From positions 57,366 through 121,365 of the forward strand of contig JAXDJJ010000030.1 of NCBI GenBank assembly GCA_034665745.1: DNA of 64,000 nucleotides, given 5' to 3'. The notes under the pieces were generated by a model. That model was not told the DNA's origin and searched no databases. It saw nothing but the letters and a program-made list of their open reading frames with translations. The position numbers and the translations under genes are program-made. This document shows positions 1 to 9,355 of the stretch, in pieces (within the stretch, counting starts at the first letter, position 1; every line of letters begins with the position of its first letter). The stretch comes from JAXDJJ01 sp034665745. GTDB lineage: Bacteria; Actinomycetota; CADDZG01; WHSQ01.

Positions 1-2
1 CC

Positions 3-953
3 CAGTCTGGGTTCCAGGGCCAGCACGAGGTCGCCAACTCCCCAGATCCCAAGCACGAAGAGTCGGCGGCCCAGGGAACGAGCGACTCTGGAACCTTCAA
101 GTTCAAACTGCACACCGACGCTGGAGGCACCACACAGTTCACCGCATTCGCCGACATCGACAACAACGATCTTCGCTGTTCGAGCGAACCGTCTTCCGCA
201 GGCAGCGTCGGCTGGAACCAACCCGCTCCGACACCGACCAGCGCTAGCCCCGACCAGACCAGTTGCCCGGCCCCAAGCGCATCGCCGTCCAGTTCGACCA
301 CCACGTCCGCGAGCCCCAGCGGGAGTTCGACGAGCACCGCGTCACCGTCGTCCAGCCCGGGCACCTCACGTACCACCGGTCTCGGCGCATCGGACAACGA
401 GGTCGACGCAGGAACGACGATCACCTTGAGCGGCCAAGTCATCTCGAGCAACACATCGTGCGAAGACAACGAGTTCGTCCGCATCCGCAGGCGCGTCCAC
501 GGCACCGACACGTTCGAGAACTTCCGTTCGGTCACCACCGATGCCGAGGGCAAGTTCGAGTCCAGCTTCGAGGCCACTAACAGCGCCGACTACCAGGCGT
601 TCGCACCGAGCCACGACACGTGTGCCGACTCGACCTCAGAGCCCGTCACGGTCCTCGCGAGAGTGACCGTGTCGATCACGGTCGACGAGTTCAGGCCCAA
701 GCGAGGTTCAACGGTCCACTTCAGCGGCAAGGTCGAGCCCAACCACGACGGCACCAGGGTCGTGCTCCAGCGCAAGAAGAACGGCAGCTGGGTGAAGGTG
801 AAGAGAGACACCCTGGATGCCCAGTCTCGTTACTCCTTCGCCATCGTGGCCGACTGGCGCCGTGATCGCCTGTTCCGGGTCAAGTGGATACAGGGCGATT
901 CGGACCACGAAGAAGGCCGGAGCCAGAAGGTCAAAGTCACGACCCACCGCTAA
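3..953 (+). CDS. Partial secreted Ig-like surface protein (C-terminal part)
   Basis: The reading frame is open from the window edge, so the N-terminus is missing; 316 residues are visible. The first ~60 residues match the end of the NVDIH module found in the next two genes (a KHEES motif, then a GTFKFKLHTDAGGTTQFTA stretch, then DIDNND and a Trp-Asn). A Ser/Thr/Pro-rich linker follows (about residues 78-125). Two Ig-like modules come next, beginning near GASDNEVDAGTTITLSGQV and VTVSITVDEFRPKRGSTVHF, similar to the tails of the proteins at 4732 and 6803. There is no sorting signal or RTX tail. It probably belongs to the same surface-protein family and operon region; its ligand is unknown. A strong terminator follows directly. 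Confidence 0.8.
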   Translation, partial: QSGFQGQHEVANSPDPKHEESAAQGTSDSGTFKFKLHTDAGGTTQFTAFADIDNNDLRCSSEPSSAGSVGWNQPAPTPTSASPDQTSCPAPSASPSSSTTTSASPSGSSTSTASPSSSPGTSRTTGLGASDNEVDAGTTITLSGQVISSNTSCEDNEFVRIRRRVHGTDTFENFRSVTTDAEGKFESSFEATNSADYQAFAPSHDTCADSTSEPVTVLARVTVSITVDEFRPKRGSTVHFSGKVEPNHDGTRVVLQRKKNGSWVKVKRDTLDAQSRYSFAIVADWRRDRLFRVKWIQGDSDHEEGRSQKVKVTTHR

Positions 954-968
954 AGCGCTAGTGCTTAG

Positions 969-998
969 AGGCCGACCTCCTAGGGGGTCGGCCTTTTT
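969..998 (+). terminator. Rho-independent terminator after the partial surface gene
   Basis: A 9-bp perfect stem, AGGCCGACC pairing with GGTCGGCCT around an 8-nt loop, is followed by TTTT. It starts 16 bases after the stop codon at 951-953 and separates this gene from the next surface operon. Confidence 0.85.
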
Positions 999-1189
999 GC
1001 AGCCCGAGCAACCTTTAGGGGCCGTCCGTCGTTTCCACTATCAGGAAGTAATAGGTCCGTTCCTGAGGCACCGCCGTCTGGGATAGTGCTCTAGACCGAG
1101 GGCTTTTGTGCCGGTCGGGCATACTTGGCGGACTTCAGGTGGATATCAATGCAAGCAAGTGGGCTTTAAGGCCCCTGTAGGAGGTGCAC

Positions 1190-4100
1190 GTGAGAGTGGA
1201 CGTTGGAGGCAAGGGCGCCCGGCGCCTCGCACGGTTCTCGTTGGGGCTCATGTGCGCCCTGATGTCCGTGTTCATCATGGTGGGACCGTCGTTCGGGGCC
1301 CCGGCGGTCCTCGCCCAGGCGAGCCCCTCGAACACCACCGCTTCGCCGACCGCCTCCCCGTCTCCGAGCTCCACCACACCGGCTGAGCCAACCATCAAGC
1401 TGCTGAACCCCTCGCTGGAATACGACGCCGAGGAGGAAAGCACCGCCAAGGTCTCTGACAAGTTCGATGGGATCGACAGCCGGTATCACGTGGTCGCGTA
1501 TGTCGCGAACGCGCCCGGAAGCGTGATCGTTGAGCTTTCCGTTGATGCCCACCCGGAGAGCACCCCGGATTGCGAAGTGCGGTTCTGCAATGACCCCGCA
1601 GAGGAAACGGTCGGGCTGATGGAACCCGTCACTGGAGCCCCGGGGCTGTACGAGTTCTACTGGGATGTTCCTGACGACTTCGACGAGCCCGACAACGTCT
1701 CTGATTTCACCGCCCGACTCTTTTCCGTTTCGGGGACCACCGATGAGTTGGCTGATGACTCCGTCCTCATCGACGTAGATCCAGACGAGGAGGCCACCGA
1801 GCTCACCTGGCCCACACAGAATGGCGTTCTCGGTTTCTACAAAGGTCGCGGAGGCGCATGGCGCACGGTCGTTGACGGGTCCGTCAGTGCGGCCAACGCA
1901 CAGCAAGTGAGGATCCTCTACACAACCTCGAATCTGTCCGGGTCCAAGACATGGGTTAACTGCGCCACAGTGAACTACGCCAGAGGAACGACCGCGACGT
2001 TCCGGAACTATCGCTTGAATTGTGTACTCGCCGGGAAAGACACACCCTCCCAGGTGACTGCCATCGCAGCCTTTGCTCGGGAAGACGACAATCCATCAGA
2101 GGTTTGTCCTCCTGCCCCCGGTCCTTGCCGTCAAGAGACCATCGATCCACTCCTCACGACCGAGTCTGCCGATGTGCACAAGGTCAGCCCATTCGTGCAG
2201 ACACCATCTGAATCGACCATCGCTCTCATCCCGTCACCCACCGCTCAGCAGATTGCACAAGGCCGGTCGTTGGCCGACGGCGAGTGCATGACTTTCCTCG
2301 CGAGGGTGCGCGATCAATACGACCGACCGGTGCAAGGGGCCAACGTCGATATCCATGCGGTAGGACCGACGGACACGATGGGCTTCGGCGCTGACACGGA
2401 CGCAAACAACCCAGCGAACAACAGCAGCAATGACAAGGCCCCCGACAAGGGTGGTCATAATTCCGAACCTAGTTGGGACTGTGACTTCACGTCCACAGAC
2501 GACCGTGGCCCCCGGTCGCAGGGTGATACCAACGTTCCAGCCGGCCCCGATATCAAGCACATCGAAAGCATCCAAGGTTCCGGTGTGTCCGGTGGTGGGA
2601 CCACCAGTTTCGGTGAGATCCGATTCCACATCCGATCGCAACGCGCCGGGTTTACGGACCTGACCGCATGGATCGACGATGAAGCTCTACCCACCGAATC
2701 TGCGAACCGCGACCTCGATGACGACATCCAGGAGCTCACTGAGAAGTTCGACACTTTCCAAGCACAGTGGTACGCGGTCAACCCGACGATCCAGTTCGAG
2801 CCCACCGGTGGTAGCGGCGTTACCGGTAGCTGCCAGAAGTACGTTGCTCGGGTTCGTTCGGGCAGCGCTCCGGTGCCGGGTATCAACGTCGACATCCACG
2901 CCCGGGGGCCGAACGATGATCTCGACTTCTGCGACCCCGAGGACGCATCGCCACGTCGTGCGCCGGACCTACCGGCCACAGGTGACAGCGCGCACCAGGC
3001 CGAGGAGGCCGACGAGGCATCCCACACGGGTGCGTCACCCAAGACTCAACACACTGAAGGGGAGACCGACGACGCCGGTAACTTCGTCTTCGGCGTGACC
3101 TCGCCGGTCAGTGGTGACACGACGATCATCGGTTGGGTCGACCGTGAGCCTGGCTTCGACAATGACGTCCAGGATAGTGGCGAGCCCAGCACGAGCGCGA
3201 CCCAGACATGGGGAACGTCGCTGGCGGATGCAACGATCCGCTTCCTCAACCCGTCTGGCTACGCGTCGGGCGCGGACCTGATCTCTAACCAGCACGACGC
3301 GGACAACCTCTATCACCTGGTCGCGCGCACGGACGCAGCAGAAGCCTTGCCGAGCGTCGAGTTCCTGCTGTCGGCGAACGGAACCACGTTCAGCCCGATC
3401 GGCAACGGCACTCGCGTTGGCACGACCGACACCTACGAGATGTACTGGGACTCGAACACGGTGACAGATGGTGATTACACCCTGCGGGTGCAGATCACAG
3501 GCACCGATAAGGTCGAGGACCGCGCCGTCACGGTCATGAACGACGACACCGATCCCGACCCGGGTCCCCCACCAGCACCGGCCGGATTCGGTGCAGAGAC
3601 CGTCGAGGTAACGAAGCCCGTCAACGGCGCGATCACGCCATTCGTGAAGTCGGCCATCACGGTTGCAGGTGTCGCAAGCGAGGACACACGGGCGGTCAAG
3701 GTCTATTACACGAAGACCTCTGCGAACACGGTTCGTGGCGCATCATCGTGGGTCCTCTGTGGACGACAAGACCTCCCTGGTGCAACCGCACAGCAGAACT
3801 TCTCGACCAGCTGCACGTTGAATGCTTCCGATCAGGCGAGCCAGGTGACCGGCATCGCTGCGATCGCAGTGAGTTGCGAGCGCAACTTCGGATGCCCCGA
3901 CGACAATCCCGCGCTCGGTGATGAGTTCAACGACTCCGGCGACGCGCACCGTGTGTTCGGCCTCGAGGCGAACCCGATCATCTCGCTCGAGCCCGCAGAG
4001 TCTGAGGCAAGCAAGGGTGAGTGCGAGCGCTTCGTTCTCCGTGTCGTCGACCAAACCGGTCAGGCGATCTCGAAGCAGAACGTCGACATCCACCTGACGG

Positions 4101-4741
4101 GTCCAACCGATACTGCGAAGTTCTGCGACCCGGGGGACGGTTCCCCGCGAACGAACCCGAATGACGGTTCCCACGCGACGTCATCCGAGGACACACAGAC
4201 CGGGGTCCACCAGGATGTGGCTGCGGCGGACACCAAGCACACCGAGGGAACAACCGCGACGAACGGTCGCTTCACCTTCGGAGTGACTTCGTCAGACGAG
4301 GGTGACTCGCAGCTCCTCGTGTGGATCGATCAAACCGAGAACGATGTTCAGGACAGCGGCGAGCCCACCGACACTGCCAAGATGCACTGGATCACCGAGG
4401 TGGGCCCGCACGAAGACAAGTGCACGATCCGTGGCACCCAAGGTGATGACGTCATCGAAGGAACCAGCGACGACGACGTCATCTGTGGCATGGGTGGCAA
4501 CGACGTGATCAACGGCATGGGTGGCAACGACACGATCCGTGCTGGATTCGGTAAGGACACCGCTCGGGGTTCTGGCGGCGACGACACGATCAGAGGGCGC
4601 CAAGGTGCCGACAAGCTCTCCGGCGGCACTGGGACGGACACGATCCAAGGTGGGCGAGGGACAGACCGCATCAACGGTGGCCCAGGACAGGACGGCTGCG
4701 TAGGCGGCCCCGGAAGGGACAGAGTGAGTCGATGCGAGTAA
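1190..4741 (+). CDS. Large secreted modular Ig-like protein with NVDIH modules and RTX calcium-binding tail
   Basis: A GTG at 1190 is chosen because AGGAGG (1179-1184) lies 5 nt upstream; the GTG at 1184 overlaps that site. The 1183-residue product has a signal peptide (about 1-44) and a Ser/Thr/Pro linker. Modules in order: an LNPS Ig-like module (~69-160), a Cys-pair Ig-like module, a long NVDIH module (~340-510), a second NVDIH module (~515-670), then LNPS (~683), the Cys-pair module (~805), a third NVDIH module (~930-1070), and eleven glycine/aspartate nonapeptides of the hemolysin-type (RTX) kind such as GMGGNDVIN. The NVDIH modules look like Big_1-type domains with a His/Asp-rich insert. 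An extracellular, calcium-binding adhesin or matrix role is inferred. The next gene starts inside its stop region, so the two are translationally coupled. Confidence 0.85.
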   Translation: MRVDVGGKGARRLARFSLGLMCALMSVFIMVGPSFGAPAVLAQASPSNTTASPTASPSPSSTTPAEPTIKLLNPSLEYDAEEESTAKVSDKFDGIDSRYHVVAYVANAPGSVIVELSVDAHPESTPDCEVRFCNDPAEETVGLMEPVTGAPGLYEFYWDVPDDFDEPDNVSDFTARLFSVSGTTDELADDSVLIDVDPDEEATELTWPTQNGVLGFYKGRGGAWRTVVDGSVSAANAQQVRILYTTSNLSGSKTWVNCATVNYARGTTATFRNYRLNCVLAGKDTPSQVTAIAAFAREDDNPSEVCPPAPGPCRQETIDPLLTTESADVHKVSPFVQTPSESTIALIPSPTAQQIAQGRSLADGECMTFLARVRDQYDRPVQGANVDIHAVGPTDTMGFGADTDANNPANNSSNDKAPDKGGHNSEPSWDCDFTSTDDRGPRSQGDTNVPAGPDIKHIESIQGSGVSGGGTTSFGEIRFHIRSQRAGFTDLTAWIDDEALPTESANRDLDDDIQELTEKFDTFQAQWYAVNPTIQFEPTGGSGVTGSCQKYVARVRSGSAPVPGINVDIHARGPNDDLDFCDPEDASPRRAPDLPATGDSAHQAEEADEASHTGASPKTQHTEGETDDAGNFVFGVTSPVSGDTTIIGWVDREPGFDNDVQDSGEPSTSATQTWGTSLADATIRFLNPSGYASGADLISNQHDADNLYHLVARTDAAEALPSVEFLLSANGTTFSPIGNGTRVGTTDTYEMYWDSNTVTDGDYTLRVQITGTDKVEDRAVTVMNDDTDPDPGPPPAPAGFGAETVEVTKPVNGAITPFVKSAITVAGVASEDTRAVKVYYTKTSANTVRGASSWVLCGRQDLPGATAQQNFSTSCTLNASDQASQVTGIAAIAVSCERNFGCPDDNPALGDEFNDSGDAHRVFGLEANPIISLEPAESEASKGECERFVLRVVDQTGQAISKQNVDIHLTGPTDTAKFCDPGDGSPRTNPNDGSHATSSEDTQTGVHQDVAAADTKHTEGTTATNGRFTFGVTSSDEGDSQLLVWIDQTENDVQDSGEPTDTAKMHWITEVGPHEDKCTIRGTQGDDVIEGTSDDDVICGMGGNDVINGMGGNDTIRAGFGKDTARGSGGDDTIRGRQGADKLSGGTGTDTIQGGRGTDRINGGPGQDGCVGGPGRDRVSRCE

Positions 4742-6720
4742 CAGGCGTACGACGGACCTCGTTAGGAGGAGCCCTACTAGGCACCTTTCTGATCGCGTCT
4801 CTCTTCGTGCCGGTGATGTCGGCGCACGCGGTCGGCGCGGTGCAGTTCCTGAACCCGTCCGATTACACGACCAACATCTCGTTGTCGAACAAGCCGGATG
4901 CGGACAACACGGTCCATCTCGTCGCGTGGGCGTCGTCTCTGCCCACGAACCCATTCATCGAGTTCGAGATCGCGTCGCCGACAACCCTGGACAGCGCGAC
5001 CGTCGATGGAAGGCGGATCAACAACGACACATGGGACGCGGATCTGGACATCTCGGGTCTGACCGATGGGAGCTACACCCTGACCGCTCGTCTCTACAGC
5101 GGTACGACACAAGAGGCCGAAGTGGTTCGTGCCGTGACCGTGAACTCGGTTGACCCATTGCCCCCACCCTCGCCCAACACAGTTGAGATGACTTACCCGG
5201 CCATCGGTGGGAGCTGGGGTTTGAATGCTCCCAAGGACAAGAAGATCAACGGGTTGATAGACGTCGTTGCAAGCGACGGAACCGAGCAGGTCCGGGCTAC
5301 GTACACGACGTCCGGCCCGGGCACGGATCCCGATTGGGTGACTTGTGGTTCCGCGGCCGTCGCCACCAACCTGACGGCCCGGATCAAGTGCACGTTGGCG
5401 GATGGCGTGTCGATCGGTCAGGTGACGGCGGTTGCTGTCGTTGCCAACGACACTCCGGCACCGGCAGATCCGAACCCCGTTGCCGATGCGACCGGCGACG
5501 CCCACCGCGTCACGCCCTACGCGCAGGTTGCCAAGGAAGTAAGCGTCGATCCAGAGGTACTTGCCAACCAGGTATTGAGCACCTGCCTGCCGTTCACCGC
5601 GACCGTGACCGACCAGAACACGCGCCCGATGGCCGGAACCAACGTCGACATCCACGCGGTCGGGCCTGATGACCAGATCCGCTTCGGAGCGATCAAGGAT
5701 GAGACCACCGGCGAGGTCAAGACGAGTCCCTTCCAGGCACCGGACAAGTCGCACGTGGCCACGGCGCGCCCCGCTTATGACTGTCTCAACAAGCGGAACG
5801 AGGGCACCCAAGGGGACCACAACATCCCGAACCAGGATGACCCGCAGCACATCGAGTCGACGACCGGAACCAACGTCAACGGTCAGTTCCTCTTCGCCCT
5901 GTACTCGGTCACCGCGGGTGGAACCATCACCACCGCGTGGGCGGACGTCAACGATGACGACCTCCTGCAAGCGGCGGAGACTAGTGGCGGCAGCCGGATC
6001 GGTTGGAACGAAGGGCCCCCGACCGCAACGCGCGAGCTCTTCCTCGATCCCTCGACTGCAGCAGCAGAAGCCGGCTCGTGCCAGCGGGTGGAACTGTTGG
6101 GCAAGCTCGGTGGCTCACCTGACGCGGGCCAGAACGTCGATGTCCACATCAACGGACCAGATGAAACGGTTGCGTTCTGTCAGCCAGCCGATGACAGTGG
6201 CGGTACACCTCCGAACGCGGGGACCCACACCGGCAATGCCGACGACGCGACCACCCGGCACATCGAGGGCCAGCTCGATTCCACAGGGCGATTCATCTTC
6301 GGCGTGACCGCTGCCAGTGAGGGAACGACGACGATCACAGCGTGGGCGGACACCCTTGAGAACGATGTCCAGGAGTCCGGTGAAACAGCTAAGTCAGGGT
6401 CCGTTTCGTGGGCCATCAGCGGCGTTCGCACAATCTCGATCCACGCCAGCAAGTCCAAGGTGGCCAAGGGCCGCACGGTCAAGATCAGTGGCCGTATCGA
6501 TGGGGCGGTGGCCTGTGAAGCGAGTCAGACGGTCAACCTGAAGAGCAAGCGATTGAGCGGTGGCCGCTTCCACACGATCGCCAGTGCGACATCAGACACC
6601 GAAGGTGATTACTTGTTCACAGTGAGGGTCCAGTCCTCGAGGCGCTACAAGACCGCCGTACTAGGGTCGGACGCCTGTGATGCGGCCACGTCGAGGGTCA
6701 TCACGGTCAAGGCAATCTAA
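4732..6720 (+). CDS. Secreted modular Ig-like protein with two NVDIH modules
   Basis: The 662-residue product starts at an ATG 10 bases inside the end of the previous gene. An N-terminal signal peptide ends near SAHA (residue ~34). It continues with an LNPS module (VQFLNPSDY, ~38), a Cys-pair Ig-like module (~140-240), and two NVDIH modules (NVDIHAVGPDD and NVDVHINGPDE) each with a conserved HIE(S/G) motif and a FxFGVT or FLFALY strand. A C-terminal Ig-like module starts near IHASKSKVAKGRTVKISG. It shares all modules with its neighbour but lacks the RTX tail. A role as a partner surface protein is inferred; no enzymatic motif is visible. Confidence 0.82.
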   Translation: MRVTGVRRTSLGGALLGTFLIASLFVPVMSAHAVGAVQFLNPSDYTTNISLSNKPDADNTVHLVAWASSLPTNPFIEFEIASPTTLDSATVDGRRINNDTWDADLDISGLTDGSYTLTARLYSGTTQEAEVVRAVTVNSVDPLPPPSPNTVEMTYPAIGGSWGLNAPKDKKINGLIDVVASDGTEQVRATYTTSGPGTDPDWVTCGSAAVATNLTARIKCTLADGVSIGQVTAVAVVANDTPAPADPNPVADATGDAHRVTPYAQVAKEVSVDPEVLANQVLSTCLPFTATVTDQNTRPMAGTNVDIHAVGPDDQIRFGAIKDETTGEVKTSPFQAPDKSHVATARPAYDCLNKRNEGTQGDHNIPNQDDPQHIESTTGTNVNGQFLFALYSVTAGGTITTAWADVNDDDLLQAAETSGGSRIGWNEGPPTATRELFLDPSTAAAEAGSCQRVELLGKLGGSPDAGQNVDVHINGPDETVAFCQPADDSGGTPPNAGTHTGNADDATTRHIEGQLDSTGRFIFGVTAASEGTTTITAWADTLENDVQESGETAKSGSVSWAISGVRTISIHASKSKVAKGRTVKISGRIDGAVACEASQTVNLKSKRLSGGRFHTIASATSDTEGDYLFTVRVQSSRRYKTAVLGSDACDAATSRVITVKAI

Positions 6721-6802
6721 GCAAGCAAACGGAACTAAGGTTGCTTCGACCCCACAACGGGTAACGGGGTAACGACAAGAACACGTCTCTGGGAGGCTGG
6801 GA

Positions 6803-7369
6803 ATGGCAACAGGTCCGCGGTGGTCGGCACGTATCGCTCTGCTTATAACGATCCTGATGTGCGGGGCCGTGATGGGAGCATTCGACGCGTTCGGCATGCC
6901 CGCGGGGATCTTCCCCATGGCACAGCAGACCTCTGCTTCGCCCACGCCGACCCGGACCCCGACCCCGACGCCTTCCGAGACATGCGACATACCGATACCG
7001 GTGCCTCCGGTATGCGAGGAAGACTCCTCGTCACCGAGCGCAAGCCCGACCCCCTCGGCTAGCCCTTCGGCATCCGCCGAGGAGCACGACTCGACGATCT
7101 CGATCAACTACGCCCGCACCGCGTTCACTGGTGCGGTCAACTCCGCCGCCAAGTGCGAGCCCAAGCGCAAGGTCATCGTGCGCAAGGTCCGCAAGGGCCC
7201 GGACACGTTGATCGGCAAGGACACCACCGACAACAAGGGCAAGTGGAGCGTTGCGTTCGAGGATCCCCACGGCAAGTACTACGCCAAGGTCCTGAAGCGG
7301 GTCTTCACTCAGCTCGACACCGAAGTTACGTGCAACGGTGCGAAGTCGAAGGTGCTTCGGGTCGGCTAA
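6803..7369 (+). CDS. Small secreted protein with Pro/Thr linker and single Ig-like module
   Basis: The 188-residue product has GGGAGG about 7 nt before the ATG. A hydrophobic segment near residues 11-35 acts as a signal peptide or anchor. A low-complexity Ser/Thr/Pro region (~45-93) is interrupted by a Cys-containing CDIPIPVPPVC loop. The C-terminal ~90 residues (STISINYARTAFTGAV onward) form an Ig-like module with two Cys, similar to the tails of the 1-953 and 4732 proteins. It is the last gene of this surface cluster, and its stop codon overlaps the convergent metF-like gene by 4 bases. Function unknown. Confidence 0.75.
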   Translation: MATGPRWSARIALLITILMCGAVMGAFDAFGMPAGIFPMAQQTSASPTPTRTPTPTPSETCDIPIPVPPVCEEDSSSPSASPTPSASPSASAEEHDSTISINYARTAFTGAVNSAAKCEPKRKVIVRKVRKGPDTLIGKDTTDNKGKWSVAFEDPHGKYYAKVLKRVFTQLDTEVTCNGAKSKVLRVG

Positions 7370-8196
7370 CTAGACCCGCGCACCTGCTTCAAGCGAGTCG
7401 CCATCTGCGCGTAGCGCCCGACCGGTACCAGATGCACGCCGTCGATCGCGCCTGACTCTTCGAGTGTCTGGATCTGCTCGCACGCCAGCTCGATCCCGAT
7501 ATCTGGGTCATCGTCGAGCTTGTCGATGATGCTCTCCGGGATCCGGATGTCGGGGATCGTGGCGTTGATGCGCTGGGCCATGCGGGAGCTCGCCAGCACC
7601 AGTACGCCGGCGTAGACCTTCCCGTCGTAGTCGAGCGACTCTCGCCACCGCAGCACACGCTCGAGGTTGAACGAGATCTGCACGAAGACGAAGTCTGCGT
7701 TCGCGCGCCAACCCAACGGCTTTCCTGCGCGGCCCACCGTCCCGATGCGGAAGTCCGGGTAGCCCTGGAACAGCGGGCCGTTGCCGAAGCCTCTGACCTC
7801 GTTGATCATGCCTCGCACGGTGAGGTCGTCGGTGCGACGCCCTTCCTGCGGCGCGTCGCCGTAGACGAACAAGAAGTGGTCGACGCCGTATGACGCGGCC
7901 GTCAGAAGGTCCCGGCGGAAGCCGAGGAGGTTCCGGTCGCGTGCATTAAGGCAGGCGATCGAACGGCCCCCCATGTAGGCGACCTCGTGGGCGACGGCAA
8001 CGCTCGAGACCGTGGCCCGGCCCAGGTGGTTGTCGGGGATCAGGAATGCATCGACGACCGGATTGAGCACGTCGATCTGGTTGCGGACGTGGGTGATATC
8101 CGGTTTCCGGGGGGGCTCGATCTCACACAGCACGCTGAAGCCATCGCCATCCAGGAACGATGGCGGAGCTTCAGGGGGCTGAGGCACGTTCGACAT
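7366..8196 (-). CDS. Methylenetetrahydrofolate reductase (MetF)-like flavoprotein
   Basis: The 276-residue product matches the MTHFR TIM-barrel family. It has the N-terminal CEIEPPRKPD strand with the conserved Glu, a DAFLIPDNHLGRATVSS segment, IACLNARDRN, a FLFVYGDAP strand (equivalent to the GD region of MetF), and a C-terminal GIELACEQIQTLEESGAIDG helix followed by GVHLVPVG. MetF reduces 5,10-methylene-THF to 5-methyl-THF for methionine synthesis. The protein is slightly shorter than E. coli MetF and divergent, so a related flavin-dependent role is possible. A TATATC hexamer lies 6 nt before the ATG, which suggests a leaderless mRNA. Confidence 0.8.
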   Translation of the reverse strand: MSNVPQPPEAPPSFLDGDGFSVLCEIEPPRKPDITHVRNQIDVLNPVVDAFLIPDNHLGRATVSSVAVAHEVAYMGGRSIACLNARDRNLLGFRRDLLTAASYGVDHFLFVYGDAPQEGRRTDDLTVRGMINEVRGFGNGPLFQGYPDFRIGTVGRAGKPLGWRANADFVFVQISFNLERVLRWRESLDYDGKVYAGVLVLASSRMAQRINATIPDIRIPESIIDKLDDDPDIGIELACEQIQTLEESGAIDGVHLVPVGRYAQMATRLKQVRGSS

Positions 8197-8245
8197 CGTG
8201 TGGATATACCAGAGCTACGGGCCGACCGGGCCCAGATGTGTGTTG

Positions 8246-9316
8246 CTAGTGGTCCGGGAGGACGTCCTCGGCCGTGTCGTTTACCTTCTTCACGAGCTTC
8301 TGCGAGGCCCTATCGGGCGAGGTGGGACCGACACCGCCGTGATTCTCGTCGTCGTTCTTGGGCCGGGGCTTCTTGTTCTCAGTCTTCTCTTCTGCGGTCG
8401 TGCGTACCTCGTCCAGGAGTCCGCTCACGTCGGCGACGAGGGTGCGCTGGTTCTTGGCGTGTGCCGTGGCGGTTGTCGCGGAGGAGCTTTCGATCCCGGC
8501 CGCAGCATCGGCTTCGGCGAATGGTGCGGCCGCGACACGTGAACGTTCGGCCGGTGCTGCCGGAGTCGTGCCTGCCGACGACAGTGCGATCGCGACGACC
8601 ATCGCCGACGCGGCAACCCGCTCGGCCAGCATGGGTACTGCTGCTTGGCTCCACATCGGAAGCTGGGTCGAGATGCTGCTCGCATCTCTCGAGCTGTGGT
8701 GCAACAGCGAGCGCAGACCAACGAGAGGTGCAAGGGCCCAACCGCTGGCGTTGTCCCAGGCGCGCTTGAACGACACGCGTGCGCGATGCAACAGTGCTTT
8801 GACCTGCATCGGTGACATGTGCAGCTGATCCGCGATCTCTTTGTGCGAGAAACCCTGGAGGTTACGCAACTCGAGCGCACGCGCGTGCAATGGCTGGATG
8901 GTTTCAAGCATGCTCAGCGCAGGGACGTCGCGCACGACTAGGTCTTCGGGGCCGGGCTCGACGTGGGCTGCTTCGTGATGCTCGGTCAGTGGTGTTACCG
9001 CGGCGCTGCGTGCACGCCGGCGGATGTGATCGAGACAAACGTTCGCGGCGATGCGCGCGAGCCATGCCCCCAAGCGGTACTGACCGTTGAACCGCGGCAG
9101 TGCGAGATAGGCCTTCAGGAACGTCTCTTGGGTTGCCTCGCGCGCGTCGTCGTGGGAGTCGAGCATCCGATGACAGACGCGATAGACCCGCTCGTTGTAG
9201 CGGGCGTACATCTCGTCATAAGCCTCGGGGACGCCGCCTTTGAACGCGACGACGAGCTCTCGGTCGGGCCACGACTGGAGACTCTGATCCTGGGGACCCA
9301 GCTCCGGTTCCATCAT
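8246..9316 (-). CDS. ECF-type RNA polymerase sigma factor with long C-terminal extension
   Basis: The 356-residue product has sigma region 2 at about residues 25-105 (MYARYNERVYRVCHRML, then ATQETFLKAYLALPRF and LARIAANVCLDHIRRR) and region 4 at about 135-195 (LELRNLQGFSHKEIADQL, then MSPMQVKALLHRARVSFK). ECF sigma factors are usually 170-200 residues; here ~160 extra residues follow. They include a moderately hydrophobic Ala/Val-rich stretch (AERVAASAMVVAIALSSAG) and a charged Lys/Asp/Asn-rich tail. No separate anti-sigma gene is adjacent, so the extension may provide self-inhibition or membrane tethering (inference). The upstream gene on the same strand encodes a small membrane protein 39 nt away. 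Confidence 0.85.
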   Translation of the reverse strand: MMEPELGPQDQSLQSWPDRELVVAFKGGVPEAYDEMYARYNERVYRVCHRMLDSHDDAREATQETFLKAYLALPRFNGQYRLGAWLARIAANVCLDHIRRRARSAAVTPLTEHHEAAHVEPGPEDLVVRDVPALSMLETIQPLHARALELRNLQGFSHKEIADQLHMSPMQVKALLHRARVSFKRAWDNASGWALAPLVGLRSLLHHSSRDASSISTQLPMWSQAAVPMLAERVAASAMVVAIALSSAGTTPAAPAERSRVAAAPFAEADAAAGIESSSATTATAHAKNQRTLVADVSGLLDEVRTTAEEKTENKKPRPKNDDENHGGVGPTSPDRASQKLVKKVNDTAEDVLPDH

Positions 9317-9328
9317 CTTGTGGTGGTT

Positions 9329-9344
9329 CGCCCTTTTTAGGGCG
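9329..9344. promoter_or_regulatory. Short perfect hairpin between small membrane protein and sigma-factor genes
   Basis: CGCCCT and AGGGCG form a 6-bp stem around a TTTT loop. It lies 13 nt before the sigma-factor start and 12 nt after the stop of the gene at 9356. It could be a weak terminator/attenuator or an operator; the short stem makes either uncertain. Confidence 0.35.
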
Positions 9345-9355
9345 ATTCCTACGAC

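Noticed and set aside
951..966. TAAAGCGCTAGTGCTTA at the end of the first gene, resembling the DUF559 flank core
   Set aside because: Only nine bases match and there is no second copy or nuclease gene nearby; it probably forms part of the terminator region.
4777..5970. A 397-codon minus-strand frame opposite the second surface gene
   Set aside because: It is a shadow of a well supported plus-strand gene with modules shared by its neighbours.
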